Source: an uncultured Campylobacter sp.
GTDB lineage: Bacteria; Campylobacterota; Campylobacteria; Campylobacterales; Campylobacteraceae
Assembly: GCF_938018035.1 (NCBI RefSeq)
Contig: NZ_CALIJF010000183.1
Location: 1-18,995, forward strand
DNA: 18,995 nt
Direction: 5' to 3'
Position 1 is the stretch's first letter. Each line of letters begins with the position of its first letter. The position numbers were made by a program, and so were the translations under genes. The notes under the pieces are model-generated. The model saw nothing but the letters and a program-made list of their open reading frames with translations, was not told where the DNA came from and ran no database searches. Of this stretch, positions 7,454 through 14,242 are shown one piece after another.

Positions 7454-8182
7454 ATGAAATTTAAATTTATACTTTGCATCGACGACACGGATGAACTAGG
7501 CGGCGAAATTTCTACGGGCCTGCTCGCCGAGGAGATCGCCGCGTTTGCGGAATCGTTCGCGCCAGTTTCATTCGTCACGCGCCATCAGCTCTTGCTCGAT
7601 CCTCGCATCAACTACACCTCGCACAACAGCTCTATGTGCCTTGAAGCCTGGCTTACCGAGTCGCAAAAGCAACGCGTGCTGGATTTTGCGCTCCAGCTGC
7701 TAGAGCGTAAAAGCGCGCCTGGCGCGGAGCCAGGTATCGCGGCGGCCTTTGAAAAAGATATCCTAAACGTACAAGAGCTAATAAGCTTCGGCAAGAGCGC
7801 GAAAGAGATATTTTTAAGCACAGAGCGGGCGTTTGATACGGCGCACGAACAAAACGTATTTTTAAAAGAGCTAAAAAGCGACGCTCGCGGCGTCATCGGC
7901 GCGCTAGCTGGCATAGGGCTTAGGTTTAGCGGAAACGACGGCAAGATCAGGGGCAAATTTGAGCTAAAAGAGTCAAATTTGAGCGTAGCCGAGCTTTTGG
8001 GATTAAATTTTATCGAGGCGGTCGCGGATGAAAATTTTAAACCTCTCCCATCAAACGAGCGCGTAAATTTAATCGGCGCGCTAAAGCCGGTATTTTTGGA
8101 TTTTAAGGCGACCTTGCTCGTCAAAAAAGAAGCGGACGGCGGCTTTAGAAACTTAGGTGTAAAAGAGCTTCGGGGGTTTTGA
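7454..8182 (+). CDS. TiaS-like IDDTD nucleotide-binding domain protein
   Basis: A 242-residue soluble protein that opens with 'FILCIDDTDELGGEISTGLLA'-type sequence. Aspartates at 10, 11 and 13 match the IDDTD motif at the N-terminus of archaeal TiaS (tRNA-Ile2 agmatinylcytidine synthetase) and related methanogenesis-marker-11-like proteins, where it takes part in metal and nucleotide binding. The later 'DARGVIGALAGIGLRFSGNDGKIRG' segment (residues about 142-168) also resembles the TiaS/THUMP-adjacent region with conserved glycines. The OB and zinc-ribbon parts of TiaS are missing, and bacteria use TilS rather than TiaS, so tRNA modification is not implied. It is transcribed divergently from the uptake locus and its TGA overlaps the ATG of a tiny cysteine-rich frame (TGATG). 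Function unknown; a link to the imported metal or cofactor is a guess. Confidence 0.85.
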   Translation: MKFKFILCIDDTDELGGEISTGLLAEEIAAFAESFAPVSFVTRHQLLLDPRINYTSHNSSMCLEAWLTESQKQRVLDFALQLLERKSAPGAEPGIAAAFEKDILNVQELISFGKSAKEIFLSTERAFDTAHEQNVFLKELKSDARGVIGALAGIGLRFSGNDGKIRGKFELKESNLSVAELLGLNFIEAVADENFKPLPSNERVNLIGALKPVFLDFKATLLVKKEADGGFRNLGVKELRGF

Positions 8183-8386
8183 TGCGCTCAAATTTTAACG
8201 AAAAAGGCGAGTTTAAATTTGGCAAATTTGATTACGAAAAAGCGCGCGAAACCGCCGAAAACTGCGCCAAATTTAAGCTAGATAACGATGTGCGGCGGCG
8301 AGATCAGCTGCTACGACTGCGCTTTTAGGCGCTGGAGCGCGGAGAGCTTTACCTGCGCTATACTTGCCTGTGCCATAGAAAAATAG
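8182..8386 (+). pseudogene. Small cysteine-rich protein, apparently frame-broken
   Basis: Frame 1 starts with the ATG overlapping the previous stop (8182) and gives 48 codons, ending at TAG 8326-8328. Its first 35-37 residues (FKFGKFDYEKARETAENCAK, then FKLDND) look real, while the rest (VRRRDQLLRLRF) looks like out-of-frame noise. From 8288 a second frame reads MCGGEISCYDCAFRRW, then SAESFTCAILACAIEK, and stops at 8384-8386. It has five cysteines in C-x5-C-x2-C and later positions. Joining the two parts gives a sensible protein of about 68 residues with a metal-site look. The second frame has a TAG at 8279-8281, so the shift must lie between there and about 8290; loss of AT from an ancestral GATATG would explain it. 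It could also be two overlapping coupled ORFs. Confidence 0.5.
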
Positions 8387-8432
8387 GCGAAATTTCAAAA
8401 TTTAAAGCGGGTCGTAGCGGGTAAATTTAAAA

Positions 8433-8642
8433 CTATTGGGTATTTTTGAATTCGCGGCTTAAAAAAGCACGAGTCTGCAAGTAGATATTAAAATACAAGA
8501 CCGATGGTGCGGATGCGACCGCCCAAAATATGACGCTTCTATATTCGGTATTTAAACAGGCGAGTAAATTTACGAGGATTAAAATTTTAAAGAGCAGCAG
8601 CGCCGCGTGCCTTAAACGCGGGTATGGGCGTAGATCGGACAT
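8433..8642 (-). CDS. Small putative membrane protein
   Basis: A 69-residue protein from the ATG at 8642; the frame can extend to a GTG at 8678 (81 residues), and neither start has a convincing ribosome site. Two hydrophobic segments are visible: 'HAALLLFKILILVNLLACL' and 'SVIFWAVASAPSVLYFNIYL', separated by a short polar turn (NTEYR), suggesting a two-helix inner-membrane protein. It is convergent with the IDDTD transcript. No family recognised. The hydrophobic organisation argues for a real gene, but its short length and isolation leave doubt. Confidence 0.42.
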   Translation of the reverse strand: MSDLRPYPRLRHAALLLFKILILVNLLACLNTEYRSVIFWAVASAPSVLYFNIYLQTRAFLSREFKNTQ

Positions 8643-8688
8643 ATCAGAATGCTTGTTTGTAAAAGTATAAAGAATCACGCCTCGCCTT

Positions 8689-8704
8689 TTATCGGCGCGC
8701 CGTC
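8689..8704. repeat. Copy 2 of 16-bp intergenic repeat
   Basis: Exact second copy of TTATCGGCGCGCCGTC, also at 2134-2149. Both copies are in gene-free DNA. Confidence 0.6.
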
Positions 8705-8943
8705 AAATACCGTTTCTGAAAACATTGCATCGCTCGCCTAGCCGCGTTGTCTGCGCTGCCGTTTTGAAATTTCGCAGTGTCGAAGCGGCGTAAATTTTAC
8801 ACTGCTTCACGAGCTTCACTTCATCTGTCTTCGGCGCACAGCTATTCTACGTTTGCCGTTGTTTTAAATTTACAGCAGCGAAGTGTGTTAAATTTTACGA
8901 CCTCGGCGCTATGTTAAATTCTATCGGTCAGGCTTTGCACTAC

Positions 8944-9070
8944 GTCGTTTAAAATTCTACTCCGATATATCGCTTAAAATTTAGCGCCGCCATATCGCTT
9001 TAAAATTTTATACCGCCAAGGCGTTTTAAATTTTATACCGCCGAAACGCATCAAAATTTTACTATCTAGA
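8944..9070. repeat. Degenerate tandem repeat, unit about 26 bp
   Basis: The core TTAAAATT recurs at 8949, 8974, 9000, 9026 and 9052 (with C for T in the last), i.e. steps of 25, 26, 26 and 26 bases. Units 3 and 4 are closest: CGCTTTAAAATTTTATACC and CGTTTTAAATTTTATACC, each followed by GCC. Similar but irregular units extend on both sides. Confidence 0.6.
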
Positions 9071-9585
9071 CGCTGCGCCAAATTCCATCGCCCAAAATTT
9101 ACCCGCCAAAGTCGTGCCGCTTTAAAATTTTTCGTCGCGACACCGCATCTGTTACAAAAATTTCCGCCGCCGCGCCCTCCTCGTCGCCCACTAGCGCATC
9201 GCTATTTTAAATCTCTTACGCCGCACCGTCCATTAGCGAGCTATTGCATAAAAAATTCTACGCCGTCGCTTAAAATTTCCGCGTGCCCTCTATCGGCGCG
9301 TCGCTTTGAAATTTTCCGTCGCCGTGCCTTATTAAAATTTTGCCAAGACGCGCAAATTTAATATCGCGCCGCGCCCTTGCGCATCAGAATTTTATATCGC
9401 GACGTGTGACCGAGCTTGCCGATGAGGCTTGCGCGCGACCGAGTATCGTCATGTACTGAGAGTATTGATAGAATTGCGAGGGCTGCCGCGCGATCATCGC
9501 ACAGGGCGCCGAACTTGTATAGAAGCTAGCGCAGAGTCGTGTGCGACCGATTATTGCGCCGAGTTTAAATTTAACGCCGTCCGCC

Positions 9586-9611
9586 CCTAGGCCCGCCCCT
9601 CGGGGCCTAGG
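9586..9611 (-). terminator. GC-rich hairpin overlapping yggS stop
   Basis: Arms CCTAGGCCC (9586-9594) and GGGCCTAGG (9603-9611) with an 8-base loop. The stem covers the yggS stop codon. No T-run follows on the minus strand, so this may be an mRNA 3' stabiliser or a Rho-dependent end rather than a classic terminator. Confidence 0.4.
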
Positions 9612-10245
9612 CGTATAAAATTCTACCCAGGCGGATCATGTTCGAGCCGCATTTGATCGCGAGCTCAAAATCATCGCTCATCCCCATCGAGCAGATCCGC
9701 GCGCCGTGCGGCACGAGCGCGTCGAAAATCTCGCGGCTTGCCTCGAAGCTTCGCGCGATCTGCGCGGGCTCGCTCACGTGCGCGCCGATGCTCATCACGC
9801 CGATTAAATTTAGATTTTTGCACTCCTGCTTGATGCGCAAAAACTCCTCCACCGCGCGGTTTTTATCGAGTCCCGTTTTGGAGCTCTCGCCCGCAGCGTT
9901 GATCTCCAGCAGCGTATCTAGCGGATAAGTTAGCCGCTTATTCATCGCCGCGGCGAGCTCATAGGAGTTGCAGCTCTGCCACAGCGTCGGGCGCAGAGCG
10001 ATGAGCTGATTGATTTTGTTGCTTTGCAGAGTGCCGATGAAGTGCCACTTTAGCGGCAGTCCGCGCAACGCCTCGCTTTTGCGCTTCAACTCCTGCACTC
10101 TGTTTTCGCCAAACGCGATCTGTCCTTGCGAATACAGCTCGCGCACCTCATCCGTGTCTACGTTTTTGCTCACCGCGACTAGCTGCACTTCGCCTGCGCC
10201 TGCTTTCGCGGTCTCAATGCGCTTTAAAATTTCATCCAGTCTCAT
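9607..10245 (-). CDS. yggS: YggS/PLPBP family pyridoxal phosphate homeostasis protein
   Basis: A 212-residue single-domain TIM-barrel protein that binds PLP without catalysing a reaction and buffers the cofactor pool. K27 in 'LVAVSKNVD' is the PLP-binding lysine. Other family marks: 'FGENRVQE' (45-52), 'WHFIGTLQSNK' (about 68-78), 'MSIGAH', 'MGMSDDFELAI' and the C-terminal 'GSNMIRLGRILY', which contributes phosphate binding. It is slightly shorter than the E. coli protein (about 234) because the N-terminal helix is short. Its ATG overlaps the rseP stop by four bases (ATGA), so it is translationally coupled as the last gene of this run. Confidence 0.95.
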   Translation of the reverse strand: MRLDEILKRIETAKAGAGEVQLVAVSKNVDTDEVRELYSQGQIAFGENRVQELKRKSEALRGLPLKWHFIGTLQSNKINQLIALRPTLWQSCNSYELAAAMNKRLTYPLDTLLEINAAGESSKTGLDKNRAVEEFLRIKQECKNLNLIGVMSIGAHVSEPAQIARSFEASREIFDALVPHGARICSMGMSDDFELAIKCGSNMIRLGRILYA

Positions 10246-11357
10246 TTGTAAAATCCCAAAATTCTAGCGAAATCATTCAGCACCGTAAATATCATCAAAA
10301 GCGCTAAAATCCCCATGCCTACGTAGCTGGCGCCCACGAATACCCGCTTTGGCACGGGGCGGCGGAAGATGAGCTCAAAGAGATTAAACGCGATGTGTCC
10401 GCCGTCGAGCGCGGGGATCGGAAAGAGGTTGATGAGCCCTAAATTTACCGATATTAGCGCCACGAGCGCGAGCAGGACCGCCGCGCCGTAATCGACCGCC
10501 TTTGAAGTGATGTCCGTAATGGCGACGATACCGCCCATCTCCTTGGGCGAAACGACGCCGCTAGCGAGCTTTTCTAGGCCTACCAGGATGAGCTTTGATG
10601 CCTCCACCGTCTGATCCCACGCGAAGCTAAGCGAGCTCGCGCCCTTGTGATATAGCGTCACGGTCGCGTTGTAATCGGGCGAAATGCCGATGAGCGGCAC
10701 TCTGATGCTCTCGCGCCAGATGGTTTTTTTCTCGCCGAGCTTCGGCGTGAGCTGTAGGCTCAGCCGCTCGCCGCTGCGCATGATTTCTAAGCTTAGAGGT
10801 GCGGCGGTTACCTGCTTTGAGATGTCGTCCCACTCGCGGATCTGCTTGCCGTCGATCGCTAAAATTTCATCGTTGATCATCAGCCCTGCGCTTGCAGCGG
10901 CAGAGCCCAGCGAGATTTTGCCGACCTTCGGCGCTAGCTTTTCGACGCCGATGTAGCCCAGCGCGATGTAGATCAAAAACGCAAGCAGCAGGTTAAAAAA
11001 CGGCCCCGCAAAAAGTATGATTATGCGCGCTATCGGGCCTTTGGAGTTGTAGCTGTCGGGATCCGCGCTTGCCGCGGCAGGATCCAAATCCTCCTGCCCC
11101 TTGAGGCTCACGTAGCCTCCCAGAGGGATCGCGCTGATGGCGTACTGCGTCGCGCCGATACGCTTGGTAAAGACCTTCTCGCCGAAGCCCACGCTAAAGA
11201 CGTTCACCCCCACGCCCAGCGCCCGCGCCGCCAAAAAATGCCCCAGCTCGTGGAAAAAGATGAGGAAGCTGATCGCCAGCACCGTGACCATAAAATTTAT
11301 CGAGTAAAAATAAAATCCGACCGCCAGGATCGCCAGCGTTAAAATTATGCTTTTCAA
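10242..11357 (-). CDS. rseP: RIP site-2 zinc metalloprotease (RseP/M50)
   Basis: A 371-residue inner-membrane protease that cleaves membrane proteins within the bilayer. HELGH at 36-40 holds the zinc ligands H36 and H40 and catalytic E37. The third ligand aspartate lies in 'NLGLINLFPIPALDGG' (residues 305-320). The central periplasmic PDZ domain spans about 140-210 ('GKISLGSAAASAGLMINDEI'). Only one PDZ domain is present, as in Campylobacter and Bacillus homologues, against two in E. coli. The start is TTG at 11357 (followed by AAA AGC ATA), with AAGG about ten bases upstream. It overlaps yggS by four bases. A 650-base gap separates it from pgsA. Confidence 0.95.
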   Translation of the reverse strand: MKSIILTLAILAVGFYFYSINFMVTVLAISFLIFFHELGHFLAARALGVGVNVFSVGFGEKVFTKRIGATQYAISAIPLGGYVSLKGQEDLDPAAASADPDSYNSKGPIARIIILFAGPFFNLLLAFLIYIALGYIGVEKLAPKVGKISLGSAAASAGLMINDEILAIDGKQIREWDDISKQVTAAPLSLEIMRSGERLSLQLTPKLGEKKTIWRESIRVPLIGISPDYNATVTLYHKGASSLSFAWDQTVEASKLILVGLEKLASGVVSPKEMGGIVAITDITSKAVDYGAAVLLALVALISVNLGLINLFPIPALDGGHIAFNLFELIFRRPVPKRVFVGASYVGMGILALLMIFTVLNDFARILGFYK

Positions 11358-11622
11358 ATTTCAGACCTTTGTAAAAAATGGGCTAAGCTTACTATGATTT
11401 TGTAAATTTTAAGCTTAGATCGCCGTTTAAAGCCTTAGCTCGCTTTTTTAAATTTGATTAGCTTTTAAACTTAGCCCGCCGCCGCTTCAGGCTATAAATT
11501 TAGCTAAATTAAAGGCGCGCGGCGGATGGACAGCGCGCGGAATTTAAAATTTAAAAGCGAAATTTTACCGCGAGATTTTGCGGAGCGGATTATAAAATTT
11601 CGCCGCGCGGAGCTTGTGCTTT

Positions 11623-11712
11623 GAACTGCCACTATTTTTTGAAAAGCTGTTATATTTTGAAATTCCGTTTTACTTTGAAATTCCTCCATGTTTTGAAACA
11701 CTGCCGCGCCGC
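11623..11712. repeat. 18-bp tandem repeat, five degenerate copies
   Basis: GAA preceded by a T-run recurs at 11623, 11641, 11659, 11677 and 11695, a perfect 18-base period. Copies 3 and 4 are closest: GAAATTCCGTTTTACTTT and GAAATTCCTCCATGTTTT. The period is a multiple of three, and on the minus strand the units read FQNMEE, FQSKTE, FQNITA, FQKIVA, VQSTSS. Confidence 0.7.
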
Positions 11713-11732
11713 CGTAAAATTTTATACGGCGG
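11709..11732. repeat. Hairpin in pgsA-rseP gap
   Basis: Arms CCGCCGTA and TACGGCGG (8 bp, perfect) around the loop AAATTTTA. No T-run follows on either side, so terminator function is uncertain. Confidence 0.45.
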
Positions 11733-12011
11733 TTAGACGGAATTCTGCGCCGCGAGATTTTGCACGGCGGAATTTTATCTTTTAAATTTTATAGGTTTGG
11801 CGCACTGCTGTGCGCGTACAGATTAAACATCTATAAAATTTTATCTCACAATTTATAGCGCGAAATTTTAAAATTTTACGCTTGCCGGTATGTGTGAAAT
11901 TTCACGCTGAAATTTTATTACCAAAACCCGCTTTAAGCGTGCGTTTTGGCGCTCTACGATGTCGATTTTATTTTCAAACACGAAAGCCATATCTAGTCTA
12001 AATTCTAAAAT

Positions 12012-12566
12012 TTAACTCTTTTTCGTAGCCTTAGCATATGCCGCGACGTATTCAAAGCCCGAATATAGCGTCAGCGCAACCGCGATCCAGAGTAGGGCGT
12101 TTGCATAGGGCCACTGCATCGTTAGCCAGCCGATAGCGATCATCTGAAAGACCGTCTTTACCTTGCCCGCCATCGACGCGGCGACCTCTACGCCGTCGCC
12201 CGCCATCGCCACGCGAAGGCCAGTGATGAAAAACTCGCGGATTAGGATCAGATAGATCGCCCACGGACTGGCGCGCCCGATAAACATAAGCCCCAAAAAG
12301 CCCGCAAGAGTTAGCATCTTATCGGCGAGTGGATCGATGATGGCGCCTAGTTTGGTCTTCTGGTTCCAGGAGCGCGCGATGTATCCGTCGAAAAAGTCCG
12401 TGACGGAGGCGATGACGAAGACTAGCGCGGCGAAATAATCGATCCAGCTTACGTGCACCGAGCCCACCATGCCGCCGTTCGCATGACCGGCTAGTAAGAT
12501 CAGCCAGAAAAACAGCGGCGCCAGCGCAACGCGAAAGCTCGCTAAAATATTGGGTAAATTTAGCAT
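12012..12566 (-). CDS. pgsA: CDP-diacylglycerol-glycerol-3-phosphate 3-phosphatidyltransferase
   Basis: A 184-residue integral membrane enzyme making phosphatidylglycerol-phosphate from CDP-diacylglycerol and glycerol 3-phosphate. The CDP-alcohol phosphotransferase motif is complete: D57-x2-D60-G-x2-A-R65, G74-x3-D78-x3-D82, within 'TDFFDGYIARSW' and 'LGAIIDPLADKML'. About four or five hydrophobic helices surround it. The N-terminal 'LNLPNILASFRVALAP' is typical of PgsA and favours it over CdsA-linked relatives such as PssA. The ATG overlaps the preceding reductase stop by one base (TAATG), and I see no good separate ribosome site, so translation is probably coupled. Confidence 0.95.
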   Translation of the reverse strand: MLNLPNILASFRVALAPLFFWLILLAGHANGGMVGSVHVSWIDYFAALVFVIASVTDFFDGYIARSWNQKTKLGAIIDPLADKMLTLAGFLGLMFIGRASPWAIYLILIREFFITGLRVAMAGDGVEVAASMAGKVKTVFQMIAIGWLTMQWPYANALLWIAVALTLYSGFEYVAAYAKATKKS

Positions 12567-13345
12567 TATTTAAAGGTCGTTCCGCCGTCGACGATGAAGG
12601 TGTGCCCGGTCACCCAGCTAGCCTTGCTCGAGCATAGAAACAAACATGCTCCCGCCAGATCCTCCGGCTGCCCCATACGTCCTAGCGGGCTAAGCTCGGC
12701 GGTTTTATCGCGTACCTCTTCGTAGTTCGTAAAGGCCCGCAGCGCGTCCGTTTCGATCGGTCCGCCGCTTACTACGTTTACGCGGATATTTTTCTCGCCG
12801 AGCTCGGTCGCGGCGTAGCGCGCCATCGCTTCAACTGCGGCTTTCGCCGTGCCGTGACCCGCGTAGTTTTCGATATAGACTAAATTTCCCGTGGAGCTAA
12901 GCGATATGATCGAGCCGCCGCCTACCGCTTCCATGCGTTTTGCGGCTTCTTGCGCGCCCACGACGAAGGCATTTACGGTCGCGGTGAAGATATTATTGAT
13001 GCCGCGCGGCTTTAGCCTCATAAATTTAGTGTATCCGCCCGCGACTGCGCGACCGGAGATGATGGCGTTTGAGATAAAAAAATCCACTCGCGCAAAATCC
13101 TCGTCGATCTTGGCAAAGAGCTCCTTATATGTCTCGGGCTCTAGGATATTTAGCGCATAAGCGCGCGCCTTGATGCCGTAAGCCTTCTCAAGCTCTATTG
13201 CTTGCGAAGTCGCCAGCTCCTCGTTGGAATTATATGTAAAAGCGATATTTGCGCCCGCAGCTGCGAATTCCAAAACTATCGCCCTGCCTATGCCTCTCGT
13301 GCCGCCGCTGATAACTAGCGTTTTTCCTTTAAATTCGTTCGTCAA
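12566..13345 (-). CDS. fabL: SDR enoyl-ACP reductase, FabL-like
   Basis: A 259-residue short-chain dehydrogenase. The Rossmann glycine motif is GGTRGIG (14-20). The active-site segment has S150/S151 and 'ENYAGHGTAKAAVEAMARYAA', with Y161 and K168 spaced Y-x6-K as in enoyl-ACP reductases, instead of the usual SDR Y-x3-K. The following 'VNVVSGGPIETDALRAF' and terminal 'SKASWVTGHTFIVDGG' match, as I recall, the Bacillus FabL (enoyl-ACP reductase III) pattern, so it probably reduces enoyl-ACP with NADPH in fatty-acid elongation. Databases often label such Campylobacter genes simply as SDR or 7-alpha-hydroxysteroid dehydrogenase. The start is TTG, directly after the dapA stop, with AAAGGA eight bases before it. 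Membrane-lipid neighbours (pgsA) fit. Confidence 0.82.
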   Translation of the reverse strand: MTNEFKGKTLVISGGTRGIGRAIVLEFAAAGANIAFTYNSNEELATSQAIELEKAYGIKARAYALNILEPETYKELFAKIDEDFARVDFFISNAIISGRAVAGGYTKFMRLKPRGINNIFTATVNAFVVGAQEAAKRMEAVGGGSIISLSSTGNLVYIENYAGHGTAKAAVEAMARYAATELGEKNIRVNVVSGGPIETDALRAFTNYEEVRDKTAELSPLGRMGQPEDLAGACLFLCSSKASWVTGHTFIVDGGTTFK

Positions 13346-14242
13346 TTAAAATCCTTTGATAGTGTATTGTTTCATTACGTTTTCTATTTTTTTGAGGTTT
13401 TCCGCGCTCGGCTCGCAAAGCGGCAAGCGGTACTCCAAGCTCGGCGTCAGGCCCGCGATATACATCGCCGCTTTGATCGGGATCGGATTGCTCTCGCAGA
13501 ATAAAATTTTATTGATCGCGTAGAGATCGTCGTTGATCTGCTTGGCCTTTAAAAACTCATTTTGCAGCGCAAATTTCGTTAGTCTCGCCGTGTAATCGGG
13601 CAGTAAATTTGCAGTGACCGAGATCACGCCCTTGCCGCCGTTGCTTAGGATCGGATAGTTGATCGCATCCTCGCCGCTAAGCACGCTAAGGCGTGGCTCG
13701 TGCGCGAGCAGATCGACGCATTTATCGATGCTGCCGCTTGCTTCTTTTACGCCGTAGATGTTCTCGCAGTCGTTAAAAAGCTTGATGATCGTATCTGCGG
13801 CTATGTCGCAGCCCGTGCGACCCGGGACGTTATATAGCAGCACGGGCAGATCTACCGAGCTCGCGATCGCCTTGTAGTGCAGATACAGCCCCTTTTGGGT
13901 GGGTTTGTTGTAGTAGGGCGCTACGGATAAAATTCCGTCCGCGCCGTGAGCCTGCGCAAACTGCGCGAGCCCGATCGCTTCGTGAGTTGCGTTGCTGCCC
14001 GCGCCCGCTAGCACCTTAACGTCCGTGCCCTTGCACGCATCTACGGCGATCTCGATACAGACGCGGTGCTCGTCGTGCGTCAGCGTCGCGCTCTCGCCCG
14101 TGGTGCCGACGGGTACGACCGCGCTTATGCCGTTTGCGATCTGTCTTTTGATGAGCTTTGCGTAGGTCTGCTCGTCTAATTTGCCCTCTTTAAAAGGCGT
14201 GATCAGCGCCGTCATAGAGCCGATTATGACATTTTTATTCAT
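13346..14242 (-). CDS. dapA: 4-hydroxy-tetrahydrodipicolinate synthase
   Basis: A 298-residue cytoplasmic TIM-barrel lyase condensing pyruvate and aspartate semialdehyde, the first committed step to diaminopimelate and lysine. Schiff-base lysine K166 lies in 'YGVKEASG'. Y137 ('LLYNVPGRTG') and R142 are the catalytic-triad tyrosine and the carboxylate-binding arginine; 'GTTGESATL' (46-54) supplies the substrate-binding threonines; Y111 sits in 'VAPYYNKP'. Length is normal. The ATG has AAAGGA six bases upstream, inside the end of the peptidase gene, which it overlaps by eight bases. Confidence 0.97.
   Translation of the reverse strand: MNKNVIIGSMTALITPFKEGKLDEQTYAKLIKRQIANGISAVVPVGTTGESATLTHDEHRVCIEIAVDACKGTDVKVLAGAGSNATHEAIGLAQFAQAHGADGILSVAPYYNKPTQKGLYLHYKAIASSVDLPVLLYNVPGRTGCDIAADTIIKLFNDCENIYGVKEASGSIDKCVDLLAHEPRLSVLSGEDAINYPILSNGGKGVISVTANLLPDYTARLTKFALQNEFLKAKQINDDLYAINKILFCESNPIPIKAAMYIAGLTPSLEYRLPLCEPSAENLKKIENVMKQYTIKGF

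Larger units (their letters stand above)
8679..9606. other. Gene-free, repeat-like region of about 930 bases
   Basis: No open frame of credible length, RNA gene or insertion-sequence end is visible. The DNA alternates short AT cores (TTTAAAATTT and variants) with GC-rich blocks (CGCCGC, CGTCGC), quasi-periodic over 8750-9400. A 16-base repeat copy lies at 8689-8704 and the clearest tandem units at 8944-9070. It separates the accessory block on the left from the housekeeping operon on the right. Confidence 0.6.
11358..12011. other. 650-base gap between pgsA and rseP with repeats
   Basis: No convincing gene. It holds an 18-bp tandem repeat (11623-11712), a hairpin (11709-11732), a 14-bp direct repeat CCGCGAGATTTTGC (11568-11581 and 11750-11763) and the palindromic core AAATTTTAAAATTT (11863-11876). 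A 65-codon minus-strand frame starting at a GTG (11701) is mostly the tandem repeat. The rseP promoter probably lies in its left part, but I cannot place it. Confidence 0.6.

Noticed and set aside
8944..9070. CRISPR array
   Set aside because: Units are only about 26 bases in total and degenerate throughout, with no distinction between constant repeats and unique spacers, and no cas genes.
11504..11701. 65-codon minus-strand frame as a gene
   Set aside because: Starts at a GTG without a ribosome site and consists mainly of the 18-bp repeat followed by arginine-rich random-looking sequence; kept as a repeat instead.
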